This document shows positions 9,519 through 18,697 of a stretch of 64,000 bases of DNA, one piece after another. Positions within the stretch are counted from its first letter, which is position 1; the number at the start of each line of letters is the position of its first letter. Under the pieces are notes generated by a model. The model ran no database searches and had not been told where the DNA came from. It saw only the letters and a list, made by a program, of their open reading frames with translations. This DNA comes from an uncultured Campylobacter sp. (GTDB taxonomy: Bacteria; Campylobacterota; Campylobacteria; Campylobacterales; Campylobacteraceae): positions 133,382-197,381 of the forward strand of contig NZ_CAURPW010000004.1 in assembly GCF_963526985.1 (NCBI RefSeq), read 5' to 3'. A program made the translations under genes and the position numbers.

Positions 9519-10194
9519 TGAAGCGACGTCGCGTTTGGCGGCGGTTTTGGCAGAGATAAAGGGACGCGTCGCGCTGGCATTTTCGCACCAGATAGAGGAC
9601 TGTATCGCGATAGATATGGCTCTAAAATCGGGCTTTGATCTAGATAGGCTTGAAATTTTTACCCTCGATACGCATAAGCTTTTTAAAGAGAGTTTAGAGT
9701 ATCAAAAAGAGGTAGAGAAATTTTTCGGTATTAAGATAAAAACATACGCCATTAGCGGCGAGACGCTAGCCCAAGTGGACGAAAAGATCGGGCAATGGGG
9801 CATGAGAGATAGCGTAGAAAACCGCAAATTTTGTTGCCATCAGCGAAAAATGATCCCTTTGCGCGAGGCGCTAAATAAAAAAGAGGCGTGGATAAGCGGC
9901 ATAAGGGCGGCTCAAAGCGTAACTAGAACGGGCGTTAGCCTGTGCGAAACGGACGCGAATTTTAATTTAAAAAAAATCAACCCGTTATTTGATTTTAGCG
10001 ACGAGTTTATGTGGGGCGTCGCGCGCGAGCTAAATTTGCCCGTAAACGAGCTTTATGCGAAAGGATACGCCAGTATCGGCTGCGAGCCCTGTACCCGCGC
10101 GATAAAACCGGGCGAGGATATACGCGCGGGCAGGTGGTGGTGGGAGAATCCTAACCACAAAGAGTGCGGGCTGCATATAAAAGGGCGGGATTAA
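9502..10194 (+). CDS. cysH: Assimilatory APS reductase with [4Fe-4S] cluster
   Basis: Reduces adenylyl sulfate to sulfite, 230 residues, PAPS-reductase fold. The cysteine pairs KFCCHQ (Cys111-Cys112) and GCEPC (Cys194, Cys197) are the ligands that mark the iron-sulfur type, which uses APS rather than PAPS. ECGLHIK near the end holds the catalytic cysteine. This agrees with the absence of an APS kinase (cysC) in the cluster. The start is GTG at 9502 inside the end of cysA. A later ATG would remove the conserved N-terminus. Confidence 0.9.
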   Translation: MITTYNEATSRLAAVLAEIKGRVALAFSHQIEDCIAIDMALKSGFDLDRLEIFTLDTHKLFKESLEYQKEVEKFFGIKIKTYAISGETLAQVDEKIGQWGMRDSVENRKFCCHQRKMIPLREALNKKEAWISGIRAAQSVTRTGVSLCETDANFNLKKINPLFDFSDEFMWGVARELNLPVNELYAKGYASIGCEPCTRAIKPGEDIRAGRWWWENPNHKECGLHIKGRD

Positions 10195-10608
10195 ATTTTG
10201 TAGCCGTCGGCTCGTCTTGCGAGCGTCTTTGAAAGAGATTTTTGCTTTTCTTTGCTCGCAACTGCAAGCAGAAGAAAATTTTAATCCGCGACAGGATTTA
10301 TACCTGGTCTCGATTAAATTTTTGCACGACTTTTAAATCCGTCTCGCGATACTTCGCCTTAGCTCTTTGCGCTCGAATTTGAGGTCAAATTCGGCTTTAA
10401 ATTTTACGCGCCTAGACCCGCATCTTGACGGCGCTAAATTTAGCTATGTAGCCGGTGCAAGCGCGAAAAAGCGGGAGTTAGCGCCCGCAAGCGAAGTTAG
10501 CGAGAAAACAAGCGGGCGGACGAAATAGCGAGCTAAAAAAGCCCAAATTTAAACGGCGAATTTCAGGTCGCCGCTAAAAAGCAGTTAAATTTAAGAAAAA
10601 GGAGAAAT
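10195..10608. other. Gap inside the sulfate cluster, no gene seen
   Basis: This 414-base gap separates cysH from cysD. No frame looks coding. It contains several AAATTT motifs and a stem of seven pairs (CGCCCGC at 10482-10488 with GCGGGCG at 10512-10518). The loop of that stem carries AGCGAAGTTAGCGAG, faintly like the short insertion core seen near 60.6 kb. A ribosome site AAAAAGGAGAAAT precedes cysD. A promoter for cysDN probably lies here, but I see no clear -10 box. Confidence 0.45.
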
Positions 10609-11511
10609 ATGCAAAATTTAACCCATCTTCAAGCCCTAGAAGCGCAGTCGATACATATAATGCGCGAAGTGGTCGCGGAGTTTAAAAATCCGGCGATGCT
10701 TTATAGTATCGGTAAGGATAGCTCCGTGATGCTGCACTTGTTGCAAAAGGCGTTTTATCCCGCCGTGCCGCCCGTGCCGCTGGTGCACGTCGATACGCTG
10801 TGGAAATTTCGCGAGATGATAGAGTTTCGCGACCGCAGAGCCAAAGAAAGCGGTATGAAGCTAATCGTCTACGTAAATCCAAAAGGCGAACAGATGGGCA
10901 TTTCGCCTTTTATACACGGCAGCTCCATGCACACGGATATCATGAAAACGCAGGGGCTAAAACAGATGCTAGATACGTATAAATTTGACGCCGTTTTCGG
11001 CGGAGCTAGGCGCGACGAGGAGAAGTCCCGCGCAAAAGAGCGTATCTACTCGTTTCGCGATAAATTTCACCGTTGGGACCCTAAAAATCAGCGTCCCGAG
11101 CTATGGAATATCTACAACGGCCGCATAAAGGAAAATGAAAGTATCCGCGTATTTCCGCTTAGCAACTGGACCGAGCTTGATATTTGGCAGTACATAATGC
11201 TTGAAAATATCCCGATTCCAAGCCTGTATTTTGCCAAAGTCCGCCCCGTCGTAGAGTATAAGGGCGCTAAAATTTTAGTAGACGACGAGCGAATGCCCGC
11301 ACAGCTTAGAGCCTCCGCCAAAGACGAGCTGGTGCGCTTTCGCACGCTAGGCTGCTACCCGCTAACGGGAGCCATTAGCTCAGACGCCGATACGCTAGAA
11401 AAGATCGTAGCCGAGCTTTTGGTAGCAAACAGCGGCGAGCGCCAAGGCAGGCTCATAGACTCAGACGAAGGCTCGTCGATGGAAGCAAAAAAACAAGAGG
11501 GGTATTTTTAA
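10609..11511 (+). CDS. cysD: ATP sulfurylase subunit 2 (sulfate adenylyltransferase)
   Basis: Catalytic subunit that joins sulfate and ATP into APS. It has 300 residues. The PP-loop ATPase signature is SIGKDSSVMLHL near residue 34, and the conserved FGGARRDEEKSRAKERIYS and SNWTELDIWQYI segments are present. It works as a heterodimer with CysN, whose gene overlaps its stop by one base. ATG after AAGGAGAAAT. Confidence 0.95.
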   Translation: MQNLTHLQALEAQSIHIMREVVAEFKNPAMLYSIGKDSSVMLHLLQKAFYPAVPPVPLVHVDTLWKFREMIEFRDRRAKESGMKLIVYVNPKGEQMGISPFIHGSSMHTDIMKTQGLKQMLDTYKFDAVFGGARRDEEKSRAKERIYSFRDKFHRWDPKNQRPELWNIYNGRIKENESIRVFPLSNWTELDIWQYIMLENIPIPSLYFAKVRPVVEYKGAKILVDDERMPAQLRASAKDELVRFRTLGCYPLTGAISSDADTLEKIVAELLVANSGERQGRLIDSDEGSSMEAKKQEGYF

Positions 11512-12935
11512 TGGATTTGAGAGAATTTTTAAAGCGAAACGAGAGCGTAGATATTTTGCGCTTTATCACGTGCGGCAGCGTAGACGACGGCAAATCTACG
11601 CTAATAGGCAGGTTGCTTTACGACGCTAAGGGCATCTTTGAAGACCAGCTAAACGGCGCCAGGAACGAACGCGGCGAGATAGATTTCGCAAATTTAGTAG
11701 ACGGACTAGCCAGCGAGCGCGAACAAGGCATCACGATCGACGTGGCGTATAGATTTTTTAGCACCGATAAGAAAAAATATATCATCGCCGACACTCCAGG
11801 CCATGAGCAATACACCAGAAATATGGCGACTGCCGCGAGTACGGCCGACGTCGCGGTCATTTTAATCGACGCCAGAAAAGGCGTTTTAACGCAGAGCAAG
11901 CGCCACTCGTTTATCGCGAGTTTGCTAGGCATTAGGCACATTATAGTAGCGATAAATAAAATGGACCTGATGGATTTTAGGCAGGACGTTTTTGAGGACA
12001 TTAAGAGCGATTATCTAAAAATGAGCCGAAATTTACCTCATAGCGAGCGGATAAAATTCGACTTTATCCCCATTAGCGCGCTAAACGGCGATAATATCTT
12101 AAAAAATAGCGAAAACACGCCGTGGTATAAAGGGCTTGCGTTACTGCCGACGCTAGACGCGCTAGACGTTAGCCCTGACCGCCCTAGCGAGTTTAGATTT
12201 GCCGTGCAGTACGTAAATCGCCCGCATCTAAATTTCCGCGGCTACTGCGGCACCATAACGGGCGGCGAAATCCGCGAAAACGACGAAGTAGTCGTACTGC
12301 CGTCAAATAAAAAAGCGCGCGTAAAATCCATAGTAACGACCGATAACCTAGACCTTGGCGTCAAAGGCAAAGACGACGCGTTTAAAACCGCGCCTCAAGC
12401 CTTTGCGCCCCAAGCTATCACGCTTTGCCTCGACCGCGAGGTAGACGTTAGCCGCGGCGATATGATAGCAAAGCCCGCAAATTTACCGCGCGTAACGCGA
12501 AAATTTAACGCAAATATCGTCTGGATGAACGAAGCGCCGCTAACGCCCGGCGAGCAGTATCTAATCAAAATCAACTCAAACTTGATAAACGCGCAGTTTG
12601 ACGAAATTTTATATAAACGCGACGTTAATAATTTTGAAAAGCTTAAGGCCGAACGCTTGGAGCTAAACGACATCGCAAAATGCGCCGTGAGCCTAGATAA
12701 GAGCGTATGCGCGGATCTATACGAGCAAAACCGCCAAGGCGGCTCTTTTATCGTGATTGACCGCTATAACAACGCGACGCTTGGCGCGGGTATGATAACG
12801 GAGTTTTTGGGCGATGGGCATGACGGCGAATTTGACGCTAAAAACGCTTCAAACCGCGAGTATAGCGACGCCGAAAGGGAGCTAAACGCTTACGTTAGAA
12901 AATTTTATCCCGAGTGGGAATGCAAGCAAATTTAG
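11511..12935 (+). CDS. cysN: ATP sulfurylase subunit 1 (GTPase)
   Basis: GTPase subunit that drives APS formation by CysD. It resembles elongation factor Tu: P-loop CGSVDDGKST near residue 23, DTPGHEQY, and NKMD, followed by two beta-barrel domains. At 474 residues it ends where the fused APS-kinase domain of CysNC proteins would begin, so no PAPS is made here. This fits the APS-type CysH upstream. The start overlaps the last base of cysD. Last gene of the cluster. Confidence 0.95.
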   Translation: MDLREFLKRNESVDILRFITCGSVDDGKSTLIGRLLYDAKGIFEDQLNGARNERGEIDFANLVDGLASEREQGITIDVAYRFFSTDKKKYIIADTPGHEQYTRNMATAASTADVAVILIDARKGVLTQSKRHSFIASLLGIRHIIVAINKMDLMDFRQDVFEDIKSDYLKMSRNLPHSERIKFDFIPISALNGDNILKNSENTPWYKGLALLPTLDALDVSPDRPSEFRFAVQYVNRPHLNFRGYCGTITGGEIRENDEVVVLPSNKKARVKSIVTTDNLDLGVKGKDDAFKTAPQAFAPQAITLCLDREVDVSRGDMIAKPANLPRVTRKFNANIVWMNEAPLTPGEQYLIKINSNLINAQFDEILYKRDVNNFEKLKAERLELNDIAKCAVSLDKSVCADLYEQNRQGGSFIVIDRYNNATLGAGMITEFLGDGHDGEFDAKNASNREYSDAERELNAYVRKFYPEWECKQI

Positions 12936-13292
12936 CCCGCTTCCCACTCAAACGGGCGGGCTGGTCCGCCCTAGGCGCTTCAAATCGTAACTACTACGGC
13001 GTATTAAGCAAATAAAGCCCAAAAACGCGAAAATACGAAAATACGCACAAAGGGCTTAAAATTTTCGCTTATTTATCTTTAAACCCAAATTTAAGCTATT
13101 TGTCATAAAAACGCCTAAAATTTGCTTCTAGCTCTTAAAAATACCGGCTCGATTAAAATTTGCCAAATTTTAGCCGCAAGGCTCGGCCTATTTACGCAAA
13201 CCGAAAATAGCGGTAAATTTAAAGCAGGTTTTTCGGATATGAGCGATAAACTCAGCCCCGCAAGCGAGGCTAAATTTGATCAAATTTTGTAG
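12936..13292. other. Intergenic region with a GC-rich stem-loop after cysN
   Basis: Directly after cysN a hairpin of six pairs (GGGCGG at 12954-12959 with CCGCCC at 12966-12971) can compete with an alternative pairing to GCCCGC at 12935-12940. No T-run follows, so termination by it is uncertain. The rest is AAATTT-rich and non-coding. The genes on the two sides converge. Confidence 0.4.
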
Positions 13293-15719
13293 TTATTTTG
13301 CGACGAATGCATTTTTTAGCACGTCTTCGATGACGTCCACGGGTAAAATTTGCATATCGTTTTTGACGTCTTGCGGGATATCGCCTAGGTCGCGTTCATA
13401 GTTTTTACGCGGTATCAGAGCGGTTTTGATACCGGCCTTATGCGCGGCTATGAGTTTTTCTTTTAGCCCGCCGATAGGCAGCACGCGGCCGCTGAGCGTG
13501 ATCTCGCCCGTCATCGCCACGTCGCTTCGAACTTTGGTATCAGTTAGGATCGAGGCGATTGCCGTCACCATCGTGATACCCGCACTCGGCCCGTCTTTTG
13601 GCGTAGCGCCCTCGGGCACGTGGATATGCAGATCATATCGGCGATACACTTCGCTAGGGCTTAGCTCTTTTTTCACGCCGTCTTTGACGTCATCAGGCAG
13701 GCTCGGGATGATTTTAGAGGGCACTTTTATCTTTTTAGCGTCGATTAGCACCTTAACGAGACTAAATGCTATATACGCGCTTTCTTTCATCACCTCGCCC
13801 AAAGACCCCGTGATCTGCAGGCCGCCTTTGCCCTGTATGCGTATAGCTTCGATCTTTAGCACGTCGCCGCCCACGCTCGTCCACGCTAGCCCGTTTACCT
13901 GACCGATTTGCGGCTTTTTATCCGCATGCTCGATCTCATAAACCTTCTTTTCTAAAAACTCGCTTAAATTTTTAGTCGTCACGGTTATCTTTTGCGCGTC
14001 GCCTTCGAGCAGCCTTTTTGCCGCCTTTCTAAATATATCCGCCAGACGGCGGCGTAGATTTCGCACCCCGCTTTCTCGCGTATAGTCCGAGATGATGAGA
14101 CTTAGTACGTCTTTACCTAAGGTCACTTCGCCGGGCTTTAGGCCGTGTTTTTTTAGCTCTTGAGGGATTAGATATTTTTTAGCGATCTCAAATTTTTCCT
14201 GCGGCGTATAGGAGCTAAGCTCGATAAACTCCATCCTGTCGCGCAGTGCCGGCGGTATGGCGCCGACGTCGTTTGCAGTCGCTACGAAAACGACCTTGCT
14301 TAGGTCGATATTAAAATTTAAATAATAATCTCTAAATTTGTTATTTTGCTCAGGATCTAGGATCTCCAGCAGTACCGCCGTCGGGTCGCCGCGAAAGCTC
14401 CTGCCGACTTTATCTATCTCGTCTAGCACGATGACGGGATTCATCTGTTTAGCCTCTATCAGCCCCTGCACGATACGACCGGGCATCGCGCCTATGTAGG
14501 TGCGGCGATGTCCGCGCAGCTCGTTTACGTCCTCAAGGCCACCCAAAGCCACGCGCACTAGCTCGCGCTTTAGCGCCCTTGCGATAGAGTTTGCCAGGCT
14601 CGTTTTACCGACGCCCGGAGGCCCCGCAAAGCACAAGATCGCTCCGTTATTTACCTTGCCCGCGACGCCTCGCAGCTGCAAAAGCTCGCGCAGAGCAAAG
14701 TACTCCTCTATCCTATCTTTTGGCCTTTCAAGCCCGTAGTGATCGGCATTTAGCTGCTTTGCGACTTCCTGCACGCTTAGTTTTTTATTTGCCGTATTTT
14801 CAAACGGTACTTCGATTACCCAGTCCAGATAGCTTTGTATCGTGTTTGCGTCGGCAGAATCAGGATGTATGCGCGATAGCTTGTCGATTTGCTTTTTTAT
14901 CTCCTTATACGCATCCTCGCCCATAAATTTCTTTTTAGCTTCCAGCTTCTTACGGTACTCCTCGATTTCCTCCTCGCGGCTGGTATCTGAGCCCAGTTCT
15001 TGCTGTATCTGCTTTAGCTGCTCTTTTAGAAAGTACTCTTTATTTACCTTATCTATTTTTGAGTGAGCCTTGTTTTTTATCTCGCGCTGGAGTTTATTTG
15101 CCTCGATCTCCTCGATAACGTAGTCGATGAGCTTTAGCAGCTTTTGCTCCAAATTTTCCTCGATAAAAAACTCGTACGCCGTTTTTTTCTTTAGCCTTAG
15201 CGAGCTTAAAATCAGATCGCAGACGCGACTAGGCTCGGCGCTCTCTTCTATCGTTTTTAAAAGATCGGGCGGGAAAAAGTGGCTAAGCGCGGCCAGATCT
15301 CGCACTTTTTCGCGAAGCACCGTTAGTAGCGCGTCGCTTTTTGTGTTTTCGGGTCTTTTTTCGTGTAGCACGTCTACGACCGCTCGCAGCGGCTTTTGAC
15401 CTACTTTTGAGACTATGCGGCCCTTGCTCGTGCCTTGAAATAAAATTTTTACCCTGCCGTCAGGTAGCGGCACTCGCCTCATTACTGTGCCTATGACGCC
15501 AGCATCGTATACGGCGTCAAATTTCCTAGCGCCCTCGTTTTGCGCCTTCGTCGGCACGACTAGGATGGGGCTCTGCGACTCGAGAGCCGAATTTAGCGCT
15601 TCGATATTCTCCTCATCGCTTAAAAAAAGCGGCGTTATCATAAACGGATACAAAAACAGCTCGTCTTCTACGATGACGGGTAGCTGCGCAGGGAACATTT
15701 TTGATTCGTAAATTTGCAA
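13293..15719 (-). CDS. lon: ATP-dependent protease Lon
   Basis: Cytoplasmic ATP-driven protease for misfolded and regulatory proteins, 808 residues. The N-terminal substrate-binding domain is followed by a coiled coil (about 185-260), the AAA+ domain with Walker A GPPGVGKTS (Lys372) and Walker B VIVLDEIDKV, and the C-terminal protease with the catalytic serine in KDGPSAG (Ser712). The start is TTG at 15719, supported by AGGAG seven bases upstream. The next ATG is eight codons later. It lies 9 bases after bamD on the same strand, so the two are probably cotranscribed. Confidence 0.97.
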   Translation of the reverse strand: MQIYESKMFPAQLPVIVEDELFLYPFMITPLFLSDEENIEALNSALESQSPILVVPTKAQNEGARKFDAVYDAGVIGTVMRRVPLPDGRVKILFQGTSKGRIVSKVGQKPLRAVVDVLHEKRPENTKSDALLTVLREKVRDLAALSHFFPPDLLKTIEESAEPSRVCDLILSSLRLKKKTAYEFFIEENLEQKLLKLIDYVIEEIEANKLQREIKNKAHSKIDKVNKEYFLKEQLKQIQQELGSDTSREEEIEEYRKKLEAKKKFMGEDAYKEIKKQIDKLSRIHPDSADANTIQSYLDWVIEVPFENTANKKLSVQEVAKQLNADHYGLERPKDRIEEYFALRELLQLRGVAGKVNNGAILCFAGPPGVGKTSLANSIARALKRELVRVALGGLEDVNELRGHRRTYIGAMPGRIVQGLIEAKQMNPVIVLDEIDKVGRSFRGDPTAVLLEILDPEQNNKFRDYYLNFNIDLSKVVFVATANDVGAIPPALRDRMEFIELSSYTPQEKFEIAKKYLIPQELKKHGLKPGEVTLGKDVLSLIISDYTRESGVRNLRRRLADIFRKAAKRLLEGDAQKITVTTKNLSEFLEKKVYEIEHADKKPQIGQVNGLAWTSVGGDVLKIEAIRIQGKGGLQITGSLGEVMKESAYIAFSLVKVLIDAKKIKVPSKIIPSLPDDVKDGVKKELSPSEVYRRYDLHIHVPEGATPKDGPSAGITMVTAIASILTDTKVRSDVAMTGEITLSGRVLPIGGLKEKLIAAHKAGIKTALIPRKNYERDLGDIPQDVKNDMQILPVDVIEDVLKNAFVAK

Positions 15720-15728
15720 ATTTAGCTC

Positions 15729-16376
15729 CTACTCAAACATTTTTCTATACCAAGGAAGCTGCGGAAGCACGATATTTGCATCATTTAGCGGCGAGGCTTG
15801 CACCTTTTCTTTATAAATTTGCGCCGACTCGTCTCTGCCCGTGCGCTCGTATAGATCGGCTATTTGCACGTCTAGGTTGTAGATAGCGAGTTTAAATTTA
15901 ACCAGCATAGTTTCGATCAGCGGACGATACTGAGTGTTTGGATAGACGTAGAGAAATTTTTCTATCTCGGCGATACTGTCTTGCATTAGCTTTTGGTTGC
16001 GATTGGGTTGCGAGAACGAATCAAAATTCGCCTTTATCTTCAAATACTGCGCAAATTCGCTCCTAGGGCCGTTATCGCCGTATCTTTTGAGGTATTCGTC
16101 CAGGTAAAAATTCGCCATCAGATACTCTTCGTCGTTAGCGTGAGCTTGGGCTAGGATTAGTAAAATTTGCTCCAAAAGCGGACTAGCTACGTGCTCGCTA
16201 GACATCGCCGTGTAGTGCTTATCGGCGCTTTCTAGGTCGCGATTTTTTATATCGCCGATGATCTCGGAGTACCACTGATCGGGCGTTAGATTATATAGCT
16301 CGGTGTATTTTTCAGCGCAGCCGCCGACTAAGCAAACAAAAAAAATCGCAGATAAAAATTTAATCGTTTTTTTCAT
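15729..16376 (-). CDS. bamD: Outer membrane assembly lipoprotein BamD
   Basis: Lipoprotein of the BAM complex that inserts beta-barrel proteins into the outer membrane. The signal peptide ends in a lipobox (VGGC, Cys20). The 215-residue body consists of TPR-like helical pairs (for example HYTAMSSEHVASPLLEQILLI and LYVYPNTQYRPLIETMLVK). In C. jejuni, from memory, lon, bamD and fliW are also neighbours, which supports the call. Confidence 0.85.
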   Translation of the reverse strand: MKKTIKFLSAIFFVCLVGGCAEKYTELYNLTPDQWYSEIIGDIKNRDLESADKHYTAMSSEHVASPLLEQILLILAQAHANDEEYLMANFYLDEYLKRYGDNGPRSEFAQYLKIKANFDSFSQPNRNQKLMQDSIAEIEKFLYVYPNTQYRPLIETMLVKFKLAIYNLDVQIADLYERTGRDESAQIYKEKVQASPLNDANIVLPQLPWYRKMFE

Positions 16377-16482
16377 ACGTTCCCTTAAATTTAAATTTTT
16401 CAGACGGTTTATTTTACCATTGTTTTTGTTGCTTTTGGGTAAATTTCGGTTTTATTTATGCTTAAAAATAGAAAAATTTGGG

Positions 16483-16488
16483 TACAAT
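16483..16488 (+). promoter_or_regulatory. Probable -10 box of fliW
   Basis: TACAAT in the context TTGGGTACAAT lies 37 bases before the fliW ATG, behind a T/A-rich stretch. The TGGG just upstream resembles an extended -10. bamD is transcribed the other way from the same 150-base region. Confidence 0.4.
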
Positions 16489-16524
16489 TGCCTAAAAAGT
16501 AAATGTATAATTAAGGAGACGTAT

Positions 16525-16908
16525 ATGGTTTTTCAGGTTAAAAGCCCTATTTTGGGCTTTGAACATATCAAAAGCTACGAGCTAAAAGAGCTTGATCAAT
16601 TTTTCGTAAAGCTTCAAAGCAAGGACGATGAGACGTCTTTTGCCGCGATAAACCCATATGCTTTGAGAAATTACGAATTTGAAATACCTACGTACTATCA
16701 GGAGCTAATGGACATAAACGACCAAAGTGAGCTAAGGATTTATAACATAATGGTTGTAAGCACCCCCATCGAGACTTCGACGGTAAATTTTATCGCCCCT
16801 ATCGTTTGCAATATGACAAACATGACGCTCTCGCAGATAGTGCTTGATGCGTGGGCTTATCCGATGTACAAACAGGCCGAAAAAATTTCGGATTTTATAG
16901 AAAAATGA
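16525..16908 (+). CDS. fliW: Flagellar assembly factor FliW
   Basis: FliW binds flagellin and antagonises the RNA-binding regulator CsrA, coupling flagellin translation to filament assembly. The family opening is clear (MVFQVKSPILGFEHIKSYELKELD), and the length of 127 residues is usual. The ATG at 16525 follows TTAAGGAGACGTAT. The frame is open further upstream to 16303, but that part is unrelated sequence. csrA and flagellin genes are not in the window. Confidence 0.9.
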   Translation: MVFQVKSPILGFEHIKSYELKELDQFFVKLQSKDDETSFAAINPYALRNYEFEIPTYYQELMDINDQSELRIYNIMVVSTPIETSTVNFIAPIVCNMTNMTLSQIVLDAWAYPMYKQAEKISDFIEK

Positions 16909-16964
16909 AAGTATCTTTTGTTGGTTTAATATATTTTAATATTTTTGATTGTATATATAAGATT

Positions 16965-16970
16965 TATAAT
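16965..16970 (+). promoter_or_regulatory. Possible -10 box of the prepilin-like genes
   Basis: A perfect TATAAT in the AT-rich spacer between fliW and the first prepilin-like gene, 42 bases before the TTG start at 17012. The spacer is rich in T-runs as in Campylobacter promoters. Several similar AT-rich hexamers lie nearby, so the choice is uncertain. Confidence 0.35.
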
Positions 16971-17011
16971 ACTAACAATTTCTTATGTATATTAAGAGTA
17001 ATTTATAAGAT

Positions 17012-17701
17012 TTGAGGCGTATTTTGAACAACTTTAATATAATAGAAAAAAACAGTAATTGCCATAATTGTATTAAGTGGAGATGGAGAAAAGGCGTGTC
17101 TCTTGTTGAGCTAGTTTTGTCAATGATTATAGTAAGCATAGTGCTAATGGGTGTACCAACACTTCTAAATCAGTCAACAGTAGCAGATAAAACGTCGATA
17201 GTTCAATCAGTTATTATAGACGCCCAAGAAATAATGACATTAGTTTTAAGGGCTCCATATGGATGTGGTGAAGAAATAATCGGTGGCGGCCACGGACTAG
17301 GTGGACAAACGGTGACACCCGTTTTTAATTATGACGATACCTCTCATCCAGGGAAAGATTTTTATGATATAAACGGTATCTCAAAAGCAAACAGGAGAAT
17401 ATTTGTATCTAGAGGACCAAATGACTCTTGCGCAACTACTGGCGAATCAATACCGGAACTAGATATAGACTCTACAAGTACTGTTACAACATCATCCTTG
17501 GTGTCAGAAATTTCAAAAAAAGTAGAACACAAAACAATAGACGATAGTATAGATAATAACGTATGGAAAATTACAATAGAGCTCTTTGCCCAAGATGATA
17601 AAAAAACTGAAAGTGACAAAAAAGATCAAACAAGAGTAGTCTTAAATAGCTTTGTTGCCAATATAGGAGATAGACCAATGATACAAAGCAAGGTATGGTA
17701 A
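17012..17701 (+). CDS. Prepilin-like protein with N-terminal methylation motif
   Basis: A 229-residue protein with a type IV pilin/type II pseudopilin leader: basic residues, then RKG followed by VSLVELVLSMIIVSIVLMG. Cleavage by prepilin peptidase is expected after the glycine, and Glu5 of the mature protein is present. The remainder is a glycine- and threonine-rich periplasmic domain with two well-spaced cysteines (YGCGEE, DSCATT). The start is TTG at 17012, with a second in-frame TTG at 17024 possible. It is 3 bases from the next prepilin-like gene. From memory, C. jejuni has the competence pseudopilin gene ctsT close to fliW, so a role in DNA uptake or a type II/IV machine is plausible. 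Confidence 0.7.
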   Translation: MRRILNNFNIIEKNSNCHNCIKWRWRKGVSLVELVLSMIIVSIVLMGVPTLLNQSTVADKTSIVQSVIIDAQEIMTLVLRAPYGCGEEIIGGGHGLGGQTVTPVFNYDDTSHPGKDFYDINGISKANRRIFVSRGPNDSCATTGESIPELDIDSTSTVTTSSLVSEISKKVEHKTIDDSIDNNVWKITIELFAQDDKKTESDKKDQTRVVLNSFVANIGDRPMIQSKVW

Positions 17702-17704
17702 AAG

Positions 17705-18697
17705 ATGAAAAAAGCATTTACATTATTAGAAATAGTGATAGTTATCGTAATAGTCGGTATTTTAGCATACTTCGGCGCAGAACTAACCGTAAAAATTTAT
17801 AACGGCTATTTTCATTCAAGGACCATCAATTATTTGACTACTCAAACAGATTTAACCTTAGAAATAATTGCAAAAAGGCTTGAAAATAGAATACACCAAT
17901 CCGTTATAAGCAGAACGTCTGGTACGGAATTCACTCATATTAGCTTCAGACCCACAAGCCATACTATAGCCAATAAAGACAATATCTTAGAGTGGATAAG
18001 CTATTCATATGAGAGCTTCCAAAATGGCGGTTGGAGTGGCTTTATTGATATTGATGGCCCAAATACCAATAAAACAGCTAGAACCATTTCAACTCCTGGA
18101 AGCAATCTCTGTTGCAAGACCGATACCGGCGAGCTATATAATTCAGCAAAATATACCATGGCTGATTTAACGGACACAAATGGAAAAAAAATAGATTTTT
18201 CTTCAAACTATACCGTTGGGATGATATTTCGCTCCAATGAAGTAACAGGCAATATTAAAAATAGTTTCGGCTTTGATCACTCTACTTTTGCTGCAAATAG
18301 TGTTGTAAAAGTAAAGGCAAAATCTGACGGTAGTCCAGTGCTTGAAGTGGATAGCGCAGATATAGGAAAAGTAAATAAAATTTATGAACAATACTATTTG
18401 GCTCACACCGCATACGCCATAGTACCAGTAAATCCAAAAGATGGAAGAAGTGATACAACCCCTGATGATGGTAGATTTGATATATACCTACACTACAATT
18501 ACAGACCATGGCTAGGGGAAAAATATAATGACACAAATACCCCAAAAGCATTACTAGCAAGTGGAGTTAAAGGTTTTTCATATAAAGCCTTAGACAATAC
18601 AATCATACTACAACTTTGTATGACTGATATAAGGTTGCCGATAAACGAGGCGTCACTAGAGGAAAATATAGTTTGTAAAAGAAGGGCGGTGCTATAA
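17705..18697 (+). CDS. Prepilin-like protein, large minor pilin
   Basis: A 330-residue protein starting MKKAFTLLEIVIVIVIVGIL, a textbook class III prepilin leader with cleavage after Ala and mature FTLLE. The long C-terminal domain contains CC (SNLCCKTD) and two later cysteines, and a conserved-looking YNYRPWLGEKY segment. The size fits a minor, tip-located pilin rather than a major subunit. It overlaps the next gene by one base. Codons such as ATA and AGA are frequent, unlike the neighbouring housekeeping genes. Confidence 0.7.
   Translation: MKKAFTLLEIVIVIVIVGILAYFGAELTVKIYNGYFHSRTINYLTTQTDLTLEIIAKRLENRIHQSVISRTSGTEFTHISFRPTSHTIANKDNILEWISYSYESFQNGGWSGFIDIDGPNTNKTARTISTPGSNLCCKTDTGELYNSAKYTMADLTDTNGKKIDFSSNYTVGMIFRSNEVTGNIKNSFGFDHSTFAANSVVKVKAKSDGSPVLEVDSADIGKVNKIYEQYYLAHTAYAIVPVNPKDGRSDTTPDDGRFDIYLHYNYRPWLGEKYNDTNTPKALLASGVKGFSYKALDNTIILQLCMTDIRLPINEASLEENIVCKRRAVL

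Noticed and set aside
16303..16524. Longer N-terminus for fliW
   Set aside because: The frame is open by chance across the bamD start. The family N-terminus begins at the ATG at 16525 with an ideal ribosome site.
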